Source of the DNA: Leuconostoc carnosum | GTDB taxonomy: Bacteria; Bacillota; Bacilli; Lactobacillales; Lactobacillaceae | NCBI RefSeq assembly: GCF_014207505.1 | Contig: NZ_JACHGL010000004.1 | Span: 131,154 to 195,153 of the forward strand | DNA length: 64,000 nt | Direction: 5' to 3' | Shown here: piece after piece, positions 1-10,088 of the stretch | How positions within the stretch are numbered: position 1 is the first letter of the stretch | How the letters are laid out: each line of letters begins with the position of its first letter | Position numbers and translations under genes: made by a program | The notes under the pieces: generated by a model | Told to the model about the DNA's origin: nothing | What the model saw: the letters and a program-made list of their open reading frames with translations, nothing else | The model's database searches: none

Positions 1-278
1 TTACTTTATAAAATTACGATTATAAGCTTGACAATGCCTCATGAAATCTATTAAACTAACAATGATAGCGCTTAACATGTTTAAACAATAAGGAAAAAAT
101 ATGAGAGTTTAAAGGATACTTGAATAGATTTTTCAATCATATTGTCATATTAATTGTTATTATTTTGATACAAGAAAAGTAATAGAGCCAAGCACTGAGC
201 TATTCTGTTAACAATCAATAGAAGTACCATAGTTAATGGTGAAGTTATTTAAAAAAATATAAGAAGAGAGAAAAAATC
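1..278. other. intergenic region upstream of fructokinase
   Basis: No convincing gene is seen here. A TTGACA at 28-33, followed about 17 nt later by an AT-rich TAAACT-like hexamer, could be a promoter. A cre-like imperfect palindrome, TGATAGCGCTTAACA, lies at 63-77. The fructokinase ribosome-binding site (AAGAGAG) is around 262-268. Confidence 0.4.
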
Positions 279-1148
279 ATGGGATTATTAGGTGCAATTG
301 AAGCAGGTGGAACGAAGTTTGTCGTTGCTGTTGCTGATCAAGATTACAATATTGTTGAACGGGCAGCGTTTCCAACATTGAATGGTGAAAAGACATTAGA
401 CCAAGTGATTGCCTTTTTCGATCAATTTGAAGACATCGATGCCATTGGGATTGCAGCTTTTGGACCAATAGATATTGTTACTGGGTCGAGAACATATGGT
501 CACGTGTTAGATACACCAAAAACTGGTTGGTCAGGATATAACTTCTTGGGCCGCATGAAGGCATGGCGTGATATTCCGTATTACTGGACAACAGATGTGA
601 ACGGAGCGGGTTGGGCTGAATTTAAAACAGGTGCAGCCAAAGATGTTGACAACATGGTCTACTTAACGGTCGGTACTGGTGTTGGTGCTGGTATTGTGTC
701 AAGTGGTCATTTGGTCAGTGGATATGGACATCCTGAAGCTGGACATATTTTCTTACAAAAGCACCCTGAAGATAATTATGCTGGTCATTGCCCATTCCAT
801 GGCGACAACTGTTTAGAAGGATTGGCAGCCGGACCAGCAATTGAAGAACGTTGGGGTACAAGCGCCAAAGAAATAGCTGATGATGATATTGCCTGGAAGA
901 TAGAAGCTTTCTATTTGGCACAAGCTGCATTGGATTATACAATGATTCTACGCCCAGATAAAATTGTTTTTGGTGGTGGGGTACCCCATCGTGAAATCTT
1001 GTTCCCATTAATGCGCGAAAGTTTTGCTGAACAAATGAGTGATTACTTAAATGTACCAGATTTAGATGAGTATATTGTCCCTGTTGCCAACGGTGACAAT
1101 GCTGGTATTCTTGGTTGCTTCTACCTAGCTAAGACGCTTGTTAAATAA
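279..1148 (+). CDS. scrK: ROK-family fructokinase
   Basis: Cytosolic sugar kinase expected to convert fructose to fructose 6-phosphate, feeding the heterofermentative pathway. The N-terminal GAIEAGGTKF is the ROK phosphate-binding motif. The mid-protein TVGTGVGAGIV is the second ATP-site glycine loop, and the AGHCPFHGDNCLEG segment carries the zinc-binding His/Cys set of this family. At 289 residues it is full length. The ATG follows an AAGAGAG site. It stands alone, with no sucrose hydrolase or transporter beside it in the window. Fructokinase is favoured over a general hexokinase by overall similarity to ScrK/GmuE proteins; specificity is inferred. Confidence 0.85.
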   Translation: MGLLGAIEAGGTKFVVAVADQDYNIVERAAFPTLNGEKTLDQVIAFFDQFEDIDAIGIAAFGPIDIVTGSRTYGHVLDTPKTGWSGYNFLGRMKAWRDIPYYWTTDVNGAGWAEFKTGAAKDVDNMVYLTVGTGVGAGIVSSGHLVSGYGHPEAGHIFLQKHPEDNYAGHCPFHGDNCLEGLAAGPAIEERWGTSAKEIADDDIAWKIEAFYLAQAALDYTMILRPDKIVFGGGVPHREILFPLMRESFAEQMSDYLNVPDLDEYIVPVANGDNAGILGCFYLAKTLVK

Positions 1149-1219
1149 GTCCTACTTTTTGTCAATTATTGTGCTTTGTGTTAGTATTAACATATTGATA
1201 ATAACGCGAGGACAACTTT

Positions 1220-1582
1220 ATGGCAAAATTAGCGGCACACACAGAAGATTTGCTCTGTCAAAATTTCACAAAAACATTTGAAATCCTAGGTCGTAAATGG
1301 AACGGGTTAATTATTGAAACGCTCCTAATAAATGGACCAAAGCGTTTTTTAGAAATTTCACGGGCGTTGTCTGGGTGTTCAGATCGTGTCTTAGTGGAAA
1401 GATTAAAGTCTTTAGAATCAGTCAACTTAGTGAATCGTGTCACATATGACGATTCAAGTTTGATTGAATATAAATTAACCCCAGCTGGTGAAGCAATGCG
1501 GCCTATGATGGCAGCAGTTCATGAATGGTCAGATAAGTTTAACAACACAGCATCTAAAAATCATGGCGACAGCCAGTCATGA
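1220..1582 (+). CDS. HxlR-family winged-helix transcriptional regulator
   Basis: 120-residue DNA-binding protein of the HxlR/MarR-like type. It shows the family pattern of an N-terminal Cys (residue 13), then FEILGRKWNGLII and the recognition helix region RFLEISRALSG, ending with LTPAGEAMRPMM. The early Cys is where redox-sensing HxlR members react, so an electrophile or oxidant signal is possible but unproven. The start is supported by GAGGA at 1208-1212, 7 nt before the ATG. A short inverted repeat (TGTTA-GTAT-TAACA) sits just upstream and could be its own operator. No divergent target gene is present, so the regulon is unknown. Confidence 0.85.
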   Translation: MAKLAAHTEDLLCQNFTKTFEILGRKWNGLIIETLLINGPKRFLEISRALSGCSDRVLVERLKSLESVNLVNRVTYDDSSLIEYKLTPAGEAMRPMMAAVHEWSDKFNNTASKNHGDSQS

Positions 1583-1639
1583 ACATGATATACTTAGCTA
1601 GTAATAAAGTTACAAAGCTTAATGATGTACAATGAGTGA

Positions 1640-1850
1640 CCAAGTAATTGTCTGATTAATTGAAGAGAGTGATATATCTGGTGAAAGTATCATAATTAAA
1701 GGACAATGAATTTCAGTCAGGAGTATTTGGCTTAATCGCCAACGTAGTAGACTGCGTTATAGTCGCCAAAGCTGATAAATATCAGGAATTTGGGTGGTAC
1801 CACGGTATTGAACGTCCCATGTTATTCTTTTTGAATAACATGGGATTTTT
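1640..1850 (+). promoter_or_regulatory. T-box leader controlling pheST, with terminator
   Basis: The T-box antiterminator signature TGGGTGGTACCACGG is at 1791-1805. It is followed by an intrinsic terminator with arms 1816-1827 and 1833-1844 and a T-run at 1846-1850. Upstream, GAATTTCAG at 1708-1716 offers a TTC (Phe) specifier at 1712-1714. Uncharged tRNA-Phe is expected to favour antitermination and raise pheST expression. The 5' limit is approximate; a TACAAT -10 hexamer lies at 1628-1633. Confidence 0.9.
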
Positions 1851-1898
1851 ATTTGTACTAATTAGTGGTTTGTAAGAGAGAATCGAAAGGATAAAGTT

Positions 1899-2948
1899 AT
1901 GAGTTTAAGTCAAGAGCTGACAGAGTTAAAAACTTCAGCAGTTGCGCGCATTAATTCTGCTGCTGCTGATGTTGAGGCACTTCGTGTAAAATTATTGGGG
2001 AAAAAAGGTGAATTAACTGCGTTATTAAAAGGTATGAAGGATGTTGCCCCTGAGGAGCGTAAAGCTGTTGGGGCTATTGGTAATGATGTTAGGCAAACAA
2101 TTACATCATTATTAGCAGCTAAAAAAGCAGCACAAGATGCTGAAAAATTAAATGAGCAGCTGGCTGCTGAAACAATTGATGTCACTTTACCTGGTAGTAC
2201 ACCAACCATTGGTCAACCACACGTGTTGCAACAAATCATCGACGAGATTGAGCAGCATTTTCTAGGACTTGGTTTTAAAATCATTGATGATACAGTGGAT
2301 TCACCGGAAGTAGAAACTGATGAATATAATTTTGAACGTGAAAATTTACCAAAAGATCACCCAGCACGTGACATGCAAGATACTTTCTATATTACACCCG
2401 AAATATTGCTACGAACGCAAACATCACCAGTACAATCACGTGCTTTGGAGAAACATGATTTTTCAAAAGGCCCTTTGAAGATGATTGCGCCAGGAAAAGT
2501 TTATCGTCGTGATACGGATGATGCTACACATTCTCATCAATTCCATCAAGTTGAGGGTATGGTTGTTGGTGAAAATATTACCATGGCTGACTTGAAAGGT
2601 ACGTTGTTATCTATCATGCAAGAATTGTTTGGCGAAAAGCATCAAATACGTATGCGACCATCATATTTTCCATTTACTGAACCATCAGTTGAAGTAGATG
2701 TTTCTTGGAATGAAGTGACACCAGATATGAGTCCCGAAGATATTGAATGGATTGAAGTTCTGGGTGCGGGCATGACACATCCGAATGTTTTACGTATGGA
2801 TGGGATTGATCCTGACAAATACTCGGCATTTGCCTTCGGGTTGGGTCCAGATCGGTTTGCAATGTTGAAGTATGGGGTTGATGATATTCGCCAATTCTAT
2901 CTCAATGATGTACGATTCCTGTCACAATTTGAACGAAAGGGTAATTAA
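1899..2948 (+). CDS. pheS: phenylalanyl-tRNA synthetase alpha subunit
   Basis: Catalytic subunit of the alpha2-beta2 enzyme that charges tRNA-Phe. It has the N-terminal coiled-coil arm (about residues 1-90) and then the class II core: motif 1 around [19 protein letters not shown], motif 2 [19 protein letters not shown] and motif 3 [14 protein letters not shown]. The 349-residue length is normal. It follows the T-box leader directly and its stop lies 2 nt before the pheT start, so the two are co-transcribed and probably co-translated. Confidence 0.97.
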   Translation: MSLSQELTELKTSAVARINSAAADVEALRVKLLGKKGELTALLKGMKDVAPEERKAVGAIGNDVRQTITSLLAAKKAAQDAEKLNEQLAAETIDVTLPGSTPTIGQPHVLQQIIDEIEQHFLGLGFKIIDDTVDSPEVETDEYNFERENLPKDHPARDMQDTFYITPEILLRTQTSPVQSRALEKHDFSKGPLKMIAPGKVYRRDTDDATHSHQFHQVEGMVVGENITMADLKGTLLSIMQELFGEKHQIRMRPSYFPFTEPSVEVDVSWNEVTPDMSPEDIEWIEVLGAGMTHPNVLRMDGIDPDKYSAFAFGLGPDRFAMLKYGVDDIRQFYLNDVRFLSQFERKGN

Positions 2949-2950
2949 GC

Positions 2951-5407
2951 ATGAAGACGAGTTTAACGTGGTTAAATGAATACTTAAATAATGCGATTAA
3001 TTTAGATGAGCAGGCGGTTGCTGATTTAGCCGAACGTATTGAAAGAACGAGTGTTGAAATTGATTCATCTGCAACATTGGCTGGGAAACAAGATGGTCTA
3101 GTGGTCGCTGAGGTTGTTCAAGTTACATCACATCCTGATTCAGATCATATGGTCATTGCTAAGTTGAATATTGGTGAAAATGACCTCACACAAGTAGTTA
3201 CTGGTGCACCAAATATTGAAGTTGGGCAACTCGTTATTTTGGCTAAGGTTGGCGCACATATTATTAACCATGAATCTGGCGAGTTAATGGCGATACAAGC
3301 GGCAAACTTACGTGGTGAGACATCGCAAGGAATGGTTGTTGCATTACAAGAAATTGGTTTTGACAGCAAAATTGCACCAAAAGCGTTTGAAGTAGGTATT
3401 CATATTTTTAACAAAAATGATGGTGTTCATCCAGGAGATGATGCACTTGAAGTTTTGGGAATGAATGAACCTGTTTTGGATACGGATTTAACACCAAATC
3501 GTGCTGATATGTTATCAATGGCTGGTAATGCCTATGAGTTTGGTGCAATATTAAATCAATCAGTCACAACGCCATCATTTGAATTAGTAGAATATGATAC
3601 ACCAGCCGACAAGCAAATCAGCATTAAAATTGATGATGCTAAATTGGCACCAAAGTACGCGCTACGTGTTGTGAATAATGTGACGGTTACAGATTCACCA
3701 CTTTGGTTGCAAAAGTATCTTTGGAATGCTGGTATTCGACCAATTAATAATGTTGTTGATGTGACTAATTATATGATGTTAACATACGGACAACCCTTAC
3801 ATGCTTTTGATTTAGATAAAATAAACGATTCTAAAATTAATGTTCGGCTCGCGCGTGATGGTGAACAACTGACAACATTAGATAAGCAGACACGTGATTT
3901 GCGTTCAGGAGAAGATATTGTCATTGCCTCGGGAGATGAGGTGTTGATGTTGGCCGGTGTCATGGGCGGACAAAGCTTTGAAATTGACGAACAGACAACA
4001 AATATCGCAATTGAAGCAGCGGTATTTAATCCGAGTTTAGTTCGAGCTACTGCACGTCGTCATAATATTCATTCTGAGGCTTCAGCGCGTTTTGAGCGTG
4101 GCGTTAATTGGGATGCTACTTTTGAAACATTGGATCATGCGGCGAGCTTGATCGACCAATTGACTGGTGGGCAGATCGCTTATGGTCAAGTCAAGGCGGC
4201 AGATGAAGCACATCAAGATATTGTTTTATCATTAACAGTCATTCGTGTTAATGAGATTCTAGGTACGTCTTTGGGATTGCAAGATTTGATTGCTATTTTT
4301 GATCGTTTGGCATTTAACTATCAAGTGGCAGATGATAAGTTAATCATCACAGTGCCGGCACGTCGCCCGGATATCACAATTGAAGCAGATTTGATTGAGG
4401 AAGTTGCGCGCCTGTTTGGTTATGATAATTTACCGGTCACTTTACCCTACGGGCCAACCACGCCGGGTAAATTAACCGTACGCCAACGTCAAATTCGAGC
4501 TAGTCGTCACATTATGGAGACCTTGGGTTTGAATCAAGCCATTTCATATGCGTTAACCACGCCTGAAAAAGCACAACAATTTGTTGAGAATACTGACGAC
4601 AAAGTTGTGACATTGGATTACCCTATGAGTTCTGATCGTACGACATTGCGTCAAAATTTGTTAGCTGGGTTGCTTGAAGATGTCGTTTATAATGTTAATC
4701 ATTTTGTTCATGACATTGCGCTTTATGAACAAGGTCGTATTTTTGTAGCAAATGGTGATAACGAACTACCTACGGAAACTGAGCATATTGCTGGCGTATT
4801 AACGGGCAATCGCGCGACTTCAGATTGGCAAGAGCATAAAACAGCGCGCGCTGTTGATTTCTATGATATTAAAGGTGTTACTGAATCATATTTGTCACAG
4901 ATTGGTGTAGAAAATATACGTTATGTGGCAACAGAACGACATGATAATATGCATCCTGGACAAACAGCTGATATTTATACAGGTGAGCATTATCTTGGTT
5001 TTGTTGGTCAGATTCATCCAAAAATTACTAAGCCTCAGAAATTAGCACCCATTTTTGCTTTTGAGTTAAACTTATTTGCTATTATGGCAAATATTACCGA
5101 TCATACTCAGTACAGTAAAATTTCTCGTTTCCCGCAAATGAGCAGAGACGCTGCATTGTTAGTTGATGAAACGATAACACATGCAGAAATTGAAGCAGTT
5201 ATTCGCCAGAGCGCTGGGGATAAATTAGTTAATATCACGTTGTTTGACGTTTATGAGGGTAATAAATTACCTGAAGGTAAGAAGTCATTGGCTTATACAC
5301 TAGTTTATCAAGATAATGATGAAACCCTAGTGGAATCAGCTGTTAATGATGATTTCAAGCGAGTAACAGAAACACTAGTATCACGGTTGAATGTTGAAAT
5401 CCGTTAA
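2951..5407 (+). CDS. pheT: phenylalanyl-tRNA synthetase beta subunit
   Basis: Large non-catalytic and editing subunit of PheRS, 818 residues. In order: the tRNA-binding OB-fold near residues 40-155 (VVAEVVQVTSHPDSDHM), the B3/B4 editing domain, B5, the catalytic-like core and the C-terminal ferredoxin-fold anticodon-binding domain (SKISRFPQMSRDAALLV). This is full length for the bacterial type. It shares the T-box transcript with pheS. No T-rich terminator follows; an 8-bp inverted repeat (arms 5404-5411 and 5427-5434) overlaps the next promoter's -35 region. Confidence 0.97.
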   Translation: MKTSLTWLNEYLNNAINLDEQAVADLAERIERTSVEIDSSATLAGKQDGLVVAEVVQVTSHPDSDHMVIAKLNIGENDLTQVVTGAPNIEVGQLVILAKVGAHIINHESGELMAIQAANLRGETSQGMVVALQEIGFDSKIAPKAFEVGIHIFNKNDGVHPGDDALEVLGMNEPVLDTDLTPNRADMLSMAGNAYEFGAILNQSVTTPSFELVEYDTPADKQISIKIDDAKLAPKYALRVVNNVTVTDSPLWLQKYLWNAGIRPINNVVDVTNYMMLTYGQPLHAFDLDKINDSKINVRLARDGEQLTTLDKQTRDLRSGEDIVIASGDEVLMLAGVMGGQSFEIDEQTTNIAIEAAVFNPSLVRATARRHNIHSEASARFERGVNWDATFETLDHAASLIDQLTGGQIAYGQVKAADEAHQDIVLSLTVIRVNEILGTSLGLQDLIAIFDRLAFNYQVADDKLIITVPARRPDITIEADLIEEVARLFGYDNLPVTLPYGPTTPGKLTVRQRQIRASRHIMETLGLNQAISYALTTPEKAQQFVENTDDKVVTLDYPMSSDRTTLRQNLLAGLLEDVVYNVNHFVHDIALYEQGRIFVANGDNELPTETEHIAGVLTGNRATSDWQEHKTARAVDFYDIKGVTESYLSQIGVENIRYVATERHDNMHPGQTADIYTGEHYLGFVGQIHPKITKPQKLAPIFAFELNLFAIMANITDHTQYSKISRFPQMSRDAALLVDETITHAEIEAVIRQSAGDKLVNITLFDVYEGNKLPEGKKSLAYTLVYQDNDETLVESAVNDDFKRVTETLVSRLNVEIR

Positions 5408-5425
5408 CTCATTATCTAATTTAAT

Positions 5426-5454
5426 TTGAGTTAAGTCTGCTTTCACGGTATAAT
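5426..5454 (+). promoter_or_regulatory. predicted sigma-A promoter of murA
   Basis: TTGAGT at 5426-5431, a 17-nt spacer and a perfect TATAAT at 5449-5454, 35 nt before the murA ATG. Confidence 0.7.
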
Positions 5455-5488
5455 TACTATTGGACTATAACGATTATAAGGAAATATC

Positions 5489-6775
5489 ATGGCTAAAATA
5501 ATTGTACGCGGTGGCAAGCGCCTTCATGGTGAAGTCACAATTGGTGGCGCTAAAAATTCAACCGTTGCATTAATTCCGGCAGCTATTTTAGCTGATACAC
5601 CGGTTAAATTCGATACAGTGCCACAAATTCTTGATGTTAAGAATTTACAGCTAATTTTGAAAGCAATGAATGTTGATTCATCTTTTGAAAATGGTAACTT
5701 GGACATTGATCCTACACACATCACTGAAAGTGATTTACCCAGTGGCGCAATTAAATCATTGCGTGCTTCTTACTATTTTATGGGGGCGTTACTAGGTCGG
5801 TTCAGTCGAGCTACGGTAACCTTCCCTGGTGGTGATAATTTAGGTAAGCGCCCAATTGATCAACATATTAAAGGCTTTGAAGCATTAGGAGCTAAAGTTA
5901 CTGAAAGCGATGATATTATTCATATTGATGCTACCGAACATGGGTTAATTGGTGCACGCATTGCGCTAGATACAGTTTCGGTTGGTGCAACGATTAATAT
6001 TATTTTAGCTGCCGTTCGGGCTAAAGGGCAGACAATTATTGAAAATGCCGCGCGTGAACCGGAAATTATTGATATTGTGACGTTTTTAAACAACATGGGT
6101 GCTAATATTCGTGGTGCTGGAACAGACACTATTCGTATTTCTGGTGTGCCTAGTTTGAAAGCTAGTAATACGCATACAGTAATTCCTGATCGTATTGAAG
6201 CAGGAACCTATATGAGCATGGCAGCGGCCTTTGGTAATGGTGTCGCGATTAAGAATGTGATTCCAGAACATTTAGAATCATACACGTCAAAGTTGATTGA
6301 AATGGGTGTGAATTTAGACATTGGTGAAGATGTGATTTATGTTTATCGGTCAGACACTCTAAATTCAGTTAATATTAAAACAATGCCATATCCTGGTTTT
6401 GCTACTGATTTACAGCAACCCATCACACCATTATTGTTAATGGCAAATGGTGAAAGTTTGATTACTGATACTATATATCCAAAACGTGTGAAGCATATTG
6501 CAGAATTACGACGTATGGGTGGCGATATTGCTTCTGACAAGCCAGGTAAAATTAAAATTAGCCACTCACCACGTTTAATTGGTACAGATGTTGAGGCTGC
6601 TGAAATAAGAGCAGGGGCCGCATTAGTAATTGCCGCTATTATGGCTGAAGGTGTAACTGTTATTAATGATGCTGATCACATTTTACGGGGCTATGACCGT
6701 ATTCAAAAAAAGCTAACAGGTTTGGGTGCCGACATTAGTATAGAAGGTATTGATCTTATTAACCTGATGCCATAG
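5489..6775 (+). CDS. murA: UDP-N-acetylglucosamine 1-carboxyvinyltransferase, Asp variant
   Basis: First committed step of peptidoglycan synthesis: transfers enolpyruvate from PEP to UDP-GlcNAc. The 428-residue EPSP-synthase fold is complete, with Lys22 (GGAKNS), the Arg of LRASYYF and the Asp of GFATDLQQ. The active-site loop reads [16 protein letters not shown]. Asp116 (codon GAT at 5834-5836) is where most MurA enzymes have the Cys that fosfomycin alkylates. The neighbouring sequence aligns without gaps, so the substitution is clear. Asp variants are catalytically active and intrinsically fosfomycin-resistant in other bacteria. It has its own promoter and an AAGGAAAT ribosome-binding site. 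It may be one of two MurA paralogues in the genome. Confidence 0.95.
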   Translation: MAKIIVRGGKRLHGEVTIGGAKNSTVALIPAAILADTPVKFDTVPQILDVKNLQLILKAMNVDSSFENGNLDIDPTHITESDLPSGAIKSLRASYYFMGALLGRFSRATVTFPGGDNLGKRPIDQHIKGFEALGAKVTESDDIIHIDATEHGLIGARIALDTVSVGATINIILAAVRAKGQTIIENAAREPEIIDIVTFLNNMGANIRGAGTDTIRISGVPSLKASNTHTVIPDRIEAGTYMSMAAAFGNGVAIKNVIPEHLESYTSKLIEMGVNLDIGEDVIYVYRSDTLNSVNIKTMPYPGFATDLQQPITPLLLMANGESLITDTIYPKRVKHIAELRRMGGDIASDKPGKIKISHSPRLIGTDVEAAEIRAGAALVIAAIMAEGVTVINDADHILRGYDRIQKKLTGLGADISIEGIDLINLMP

Positions 6776-6815
6776 ATTGTTATTGAACTCGGTAATCAAA
6801 CTTTTGATTAAAAAC

Positions 6816-6844
6816 TTGTCATGCAATATATTGTATGCTAAAAT
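6816..6844 (+). promoter_or_regulatory. predicted promoter of rpmE2
   Basis: TTGTCA at 6816-6821, a 17-nt spacer and TAAAAT at 6839-6844 with an extended TGC. A second TATAAT at 6853-6858 with TTGTAT at 6831-6836 is an alternative. Confidence 0.6.
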
Positions 6845-6902
6845 ATACTAGTTATAATCTGACTCTGTTACAGAAGTTTCAGGGCGCTAAGGAGAAATTA
6901 TT

Positions 6903-7169
6903 ATGCAAGCAGAAATCCATCCAGAATACCATCCAGTCGTATTTCTTGATTCAACAACAGGTAAGAAGTTTTTGTCAGCTTCTACTGTAACTTCAAACGA
7001 TACAATTGATTTTGAAGGTACAGAATACCCAGTTATCCGTATGGATATCACATCTGACTCACACCCATTCTACACAGGTAAGCAGAAGTTTACGCAAGCC
7101 GATGGTGCGGTCGACAAGTTCAACAAGAAGTTTGCTGGATTTGGTTTCAAGAACAACGAAGACAAGTAA
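6903..7169 (+). CDS. rpmE2: 50S ribosomal protein L31, type B (zinc-independent)
   Basis: 88-residue large-subunit ribosomal protein. It matches the long type B L31 ([19 protein letters not shown] near the start, [11 protein letters not shown] in the middle) and contains no cysteine. It is therefore the C-minus paralogue that needs no zinc, in contrast to type A L31 with its CxxC pairs. A GGAG site lies before the ATG. It is flanked by its own promoter and terminator, so it is monocistronic. Confidence 0.97.
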   Translation: MQAEIHPEYHPVVFLDSTTGKKFLSASTVTSNDTIDFEGTEYPVIRMDITSDSHPFYTGKQKFTQADGAVDKFNKKFAGFGFKNNEDK

Positions 7170-7179
7170 TTGTTCTTGT

Positions 7180-7207
7180 AAAAGCGTTCACTTTGGTGAG
7201 CGCTTTT
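7180..7207 (+). terminator. intrinsic terminator after rpmE2
   Basis: Arms 7180-7191 and 7196-7207 around a TTTG loop, with a T-rich tail. Confidence 0.85.
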
Positions 7208-7241
7208 ATTTTGTTGAGAAAGTAAAGAGAAAGGACTATGT

Positions 7242-8651
7242 TTGACGGTTTATATCGTTAACGCTTATGATATTATGACAAGAACTATCCTGCCAGTTAA
7301 ATTGCATGAACAAATGACTGTAACAGTTGATGATATACGTATTGATGGTATGGGAATTGTGAATATCACACCAACATATCCAGTATATATAGCAGATGCT
7401 ATTCCCGGTGAAAAAATTATTTTAGAAGTGACACAGGTTGATAAATTTTCCGGGTATGCCAAAGTCATTGAATACCTAGAAACTTCGGATAAACGTCAAA
7501 ATAGTCAGCGACAATATCTTATTGATGCTGGGACTGCACCACTGGTTAATTTAAAGTATGAAGCACAGTTGGAGCTAAAAAGAGCCCAGATTAATCGTTT
7601 ATTTCAAGCACAAAAACTTAACGTTGCAGTAGACACAACAATTGGCATGGAAAACCCAACTTATTATCGTAATAAAACTATTGTACCGGTAAAATGGCAA
7701 GATGGTCACTTAACTAGTGGTTTTTATCGTCGAGGCAGCCATGAATTAGTGCCCATGACGGACTATTTTGTAAATGATCAGGCAATTGATCAAGCCATTG
7801 TTAAAGTACGAGATATTTTAGAAAAATATCAGATTACTGCATTTGATCCTGATTCACAACAAGGTGCCATTCGTTACATTATGATACGACGTGGGTACTA
7901 TTCGAAAGAACTAATGGTCGTGTTAGTCTCAAATGATGAAATTATAGCACACGAAGATGCCATTGTAGCTGATATTTGTGTACAATTGCCCGAATTAAAG
8001 AGTCTCATTTTTAACTTTAGTCCGAAAAAAGATTTTGTGTTACTTAGTCCCAATAATCGTACACTTTGGGGTGAAAAGACTATTCATGACACATTACTGG
8101 GTTATAATTTTATTATTGGACCAAATTCTTTTTATCAAGTTAATCCAAAAATGACAGAAATTTTGTATGATTTAGCTGCTAAAAAAGCTAAACTTAAAGC
8201 AACTGACATTGTGATTGATGCCTATTCTGGTATTGGCACAATAGGGATTACAGTTGCTAATCGTGTAAAAAAAGTGTTAGGTGTAGAAGTTGTACCTGGC
8301 GCTGTTGCGGACGCACAACTTAATATGCGTGCAAATCATGTTGAAAATGCTGAATATATTTTAGCTGATGCGCCTGAACAATTTAAGAAATGGCAGGATG
8401 CGCAACTTAAACCAGATGTTGTATTTGTTGACCCACCAAGACGTGGACTAACTAGTGAATTAATTTCGGCGACTGTCAATATGGCACCAGACCGTATTGT
8501 TTATATCAGTTGTAATCCCGTAACATTAGCAAGAGATGCGGCTGAAATTATACAGCAAGGGTATGATATTGATGGGGCTGTCTTACCGGTTGATCAGTTC
8601 CCACAAACATCACATGTTGAAAGTATTACAGTTTTTAAGAGAAAACATTAA
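7242..8651 (+). CDS. rlmCD: 23S rRNA (uracil-C5)-methyltransferase RlmCD-like
   Basis: SAM-dependent RNA m5U methyltransferase of the RumA/TrmA family, 469 residues. An N-terminal TRAM domain (about 20-75) precedes the Rossmann methyltransferase with VIDAYSGIGTIG, FVDPPRRGL and the catalytic Cys in YISCNPVTLARD. The family's Fe-S motif (C-x5-CGGC) is replaced by DAGTAPLVNLKY, so no cluster can be bound there; my recollection is that related lactobacilli share this loss. The TTG start at 7242 is chosen because AAAGGA lies 6 nt upstream; an ATG at 7275 lacks a site. RlmCD (dual 747/1939) is the expected activity in Firmicutes. Confidence 0.85.
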   Translation: MTVYIVNAYDIMTRTILPVKLHEQMTVTVDDIRIDGMGIVNITPTYPVYIADAIPGEKIILEVTQVDKFSGYAKVIEYLETSDKRQNSQRQYLIDAGTAPLVNLKYEAQLELKRAQINRLFQAQKLNVAVDTTIGMENPTYYRNKTIVPVKWQDGHLTSGFYRRGSHELVPMTDYFVNDQAIDQAIVKVRDILEKYQITAFDPDSQQGAIRYIMIRRGYYSKELMVVLVSNDEIIAHEDAIVADICVQLPELKSLIFNFSPKKDFVLLSPNNRTLWGEKTIHDTLLGYNFIIGPNSFYQVNPKMTEILYDLAAKKAKLKATDIVIDAYSGIGTIGITVANRVKKVLGVEVVPGAVADAQLNMRANHVENAEYILADAPEQFKKWQDAQLKPDVVFVDPPRRGLTSELISATVNMAPDRIVYISCNPVTLARDAAEIIQQGYDIDGAVLPVDQFPQTSHVESITVFKRKH

Positions 8652-8735
8652 TACAGTGGCTTCAATTAGAGTAGTTCAATGTATTAATTGATGCCATGAT
8701 TGATAAATTGGTTTATAAGTGATTTTGGAGAAAAA

Positions 8736-10061
8736 ATGAATTATGCAATGACAACAATTGGTGATGTTTTACATGCATCAATACAAGGTAATGGTCGAGT
8801 GACGGGTGTTGCTTTTGATTCGCGCTTGGTAAAACCGGGCGACTTGTTTGTGGCGTTAGTGAGTGATAATGATGGTCATCAGTACATTCAAAGTGCTTTG
8901 AATCGTGGTGCAGTTGCTGTTTTAGTAGATGATCAACACGATATTAGTTCTGATATACCGGCAATTATAGTCAAGGACACATTAAAAGCTTTACAACAAT
9001 TAGGCCAGTATCGGCGGCAAGAAATTAATCCGAAAGTAATAGCTATAACTGGATCAAACGGGAAAACTACGACTAAAGATATGACTGCGGCTGTTGCAGC
9101 AACGAATTTTAAAACTTTTAAAACACCAGAAAATTTTAATAACGAAATTGGTGTACCAATGACTTTACTTGAAATGCCTGAAGATACCGAAGTATTAGTT
9201 GTTGAATTAGGCATGGATCGGCCAGGACAATTGACTGAGTTATCTCATTTAGTGTCACCTGATATAGCAATTATTACAATGATAGGTGAAGCGCATATTG
9301 AGTTTTTCAAAACGCGTGCTAACATCGCCAAGGCTAAATTAGAAATTGCGCAAGGGTTGAAACCAGAGGGCACTTTGTTAATACCTTTTGATGAACCATT
9401 GTTGACACAAGCTGCTGTGACACAAAAAACGATAACTTTCGGACAAGGCGTTAGTGCGGTTCATACAACAGCTCATGGGACAACATTTGTTTATCAACAG
9501 ACATTATTTGCAATTTCTGTGATTGGTGGGTATAATATTATGAATGCGCTCGCAGCGATTTCAGCGGGTATCTTATTACATATTGATTTAAAAAACGCCG
9601 TAACGGCACTACAAAACTTTGATTTGACAAAAAACCGTACTGAGAGGCTCGCCACTGCACGTGGTATAACTCTGATTAGTGATGTCTATAACTCAAATCC
9701 AACGGCAGTAGCAGCAGTTTTATCAGCATTGAAAGCAATACCAGCGCCACACAAGTATCTTGTGCTAGGTGATATGTTAGAATTAGGCGAACAAGCAGAC
9801 GACTTGCACGCTGGTTTGGGACAAACGGTACTTGATGCAAATGTTGACGGTGTGTACTTAGTTGGGCCATTGTTGAATCAAAACATGGCACCAATTTTGC
9901 AAGCACGCTTCGACTCAGCGCATTTGCACCAATATGAAACAGATCAGTTAGCCGAATTAATCGAGGATTTAAAAACGTTAGGTGAAAAAGGGGATGTGAT
10001 TTTGCTAAAAGCAAGTCACGGTATTCATCTTGAAAACGTTGTTAACGCATTAGTAAAATAA
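8736..10061 (+). CDS. murF: UDP-MurNAc-tripeptide--D-Ala-D-Ala ligase
   Basis: Adds the terminal dipeptide to the cytoplasmic peptidoglycan precursor. It has the Mur ligase plan: N-terminal substrate domain with VAFDSRLVKPGDLFVAL, ATP loop AITGSNGKTTTKDM, central ENFNNEIGVPMTLLE and the C-terminal ISDVYNSNPTA and LGDMLELGE motifs. The ATG at 8736 is preferred (441 residues) because GGAG lies 5 nt upstream. An in-frame TTG at 8700 would add 12 residues but has no site. Here ddl is not adjacent. Confidence 0.95.
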   Translation: MNYAMTTIGDVLHASIQGNGRVTGVAFDSRLVKPGDLFVALVSDNDGHQYIQSALNRGAVAVLVDDQHDISSDIPAIIVKDTLKALQQLGQYRRQEINPKVIAITGSNGKTTTKDMTAAVAATNFKTFKTPENFNNEIGVPMTLLEMPEDTEVLVVELGMDRPGQLTELSHLVSPDIAIITMIGEAHIEFFKTRANIAKAKLEIAQGLKPEGTLLIPFDEPLLTQAAVTQKTITFGQGVSAVHTTAHGTTFVYQQTLFAISVIGGYNIMNALAAISAGILLHIDLKNAVTALQNFDLTKNRTERLATARGITLISDVYNSNPTAVAAVLSALKAIPAPHKYLVLGDMLELGEQADDLHAGLGQTVLDANVDGVYLVGPLLNQNMAPILQARFDSAHLHQYETDQLAELIEDLKTLGEKGDVILLKASHGIHLENVVNALVK

Positions 10062-10088
10062 GCTGTCTTCATTGGGGGTTAATGTGGA

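Noticed and set aside
6793-6810. Inverted repeat TAATCAAA/TTTGATTA after murA as a terminator
   Set aside because: No T-run follows and the stem is all but A-T; too weak.
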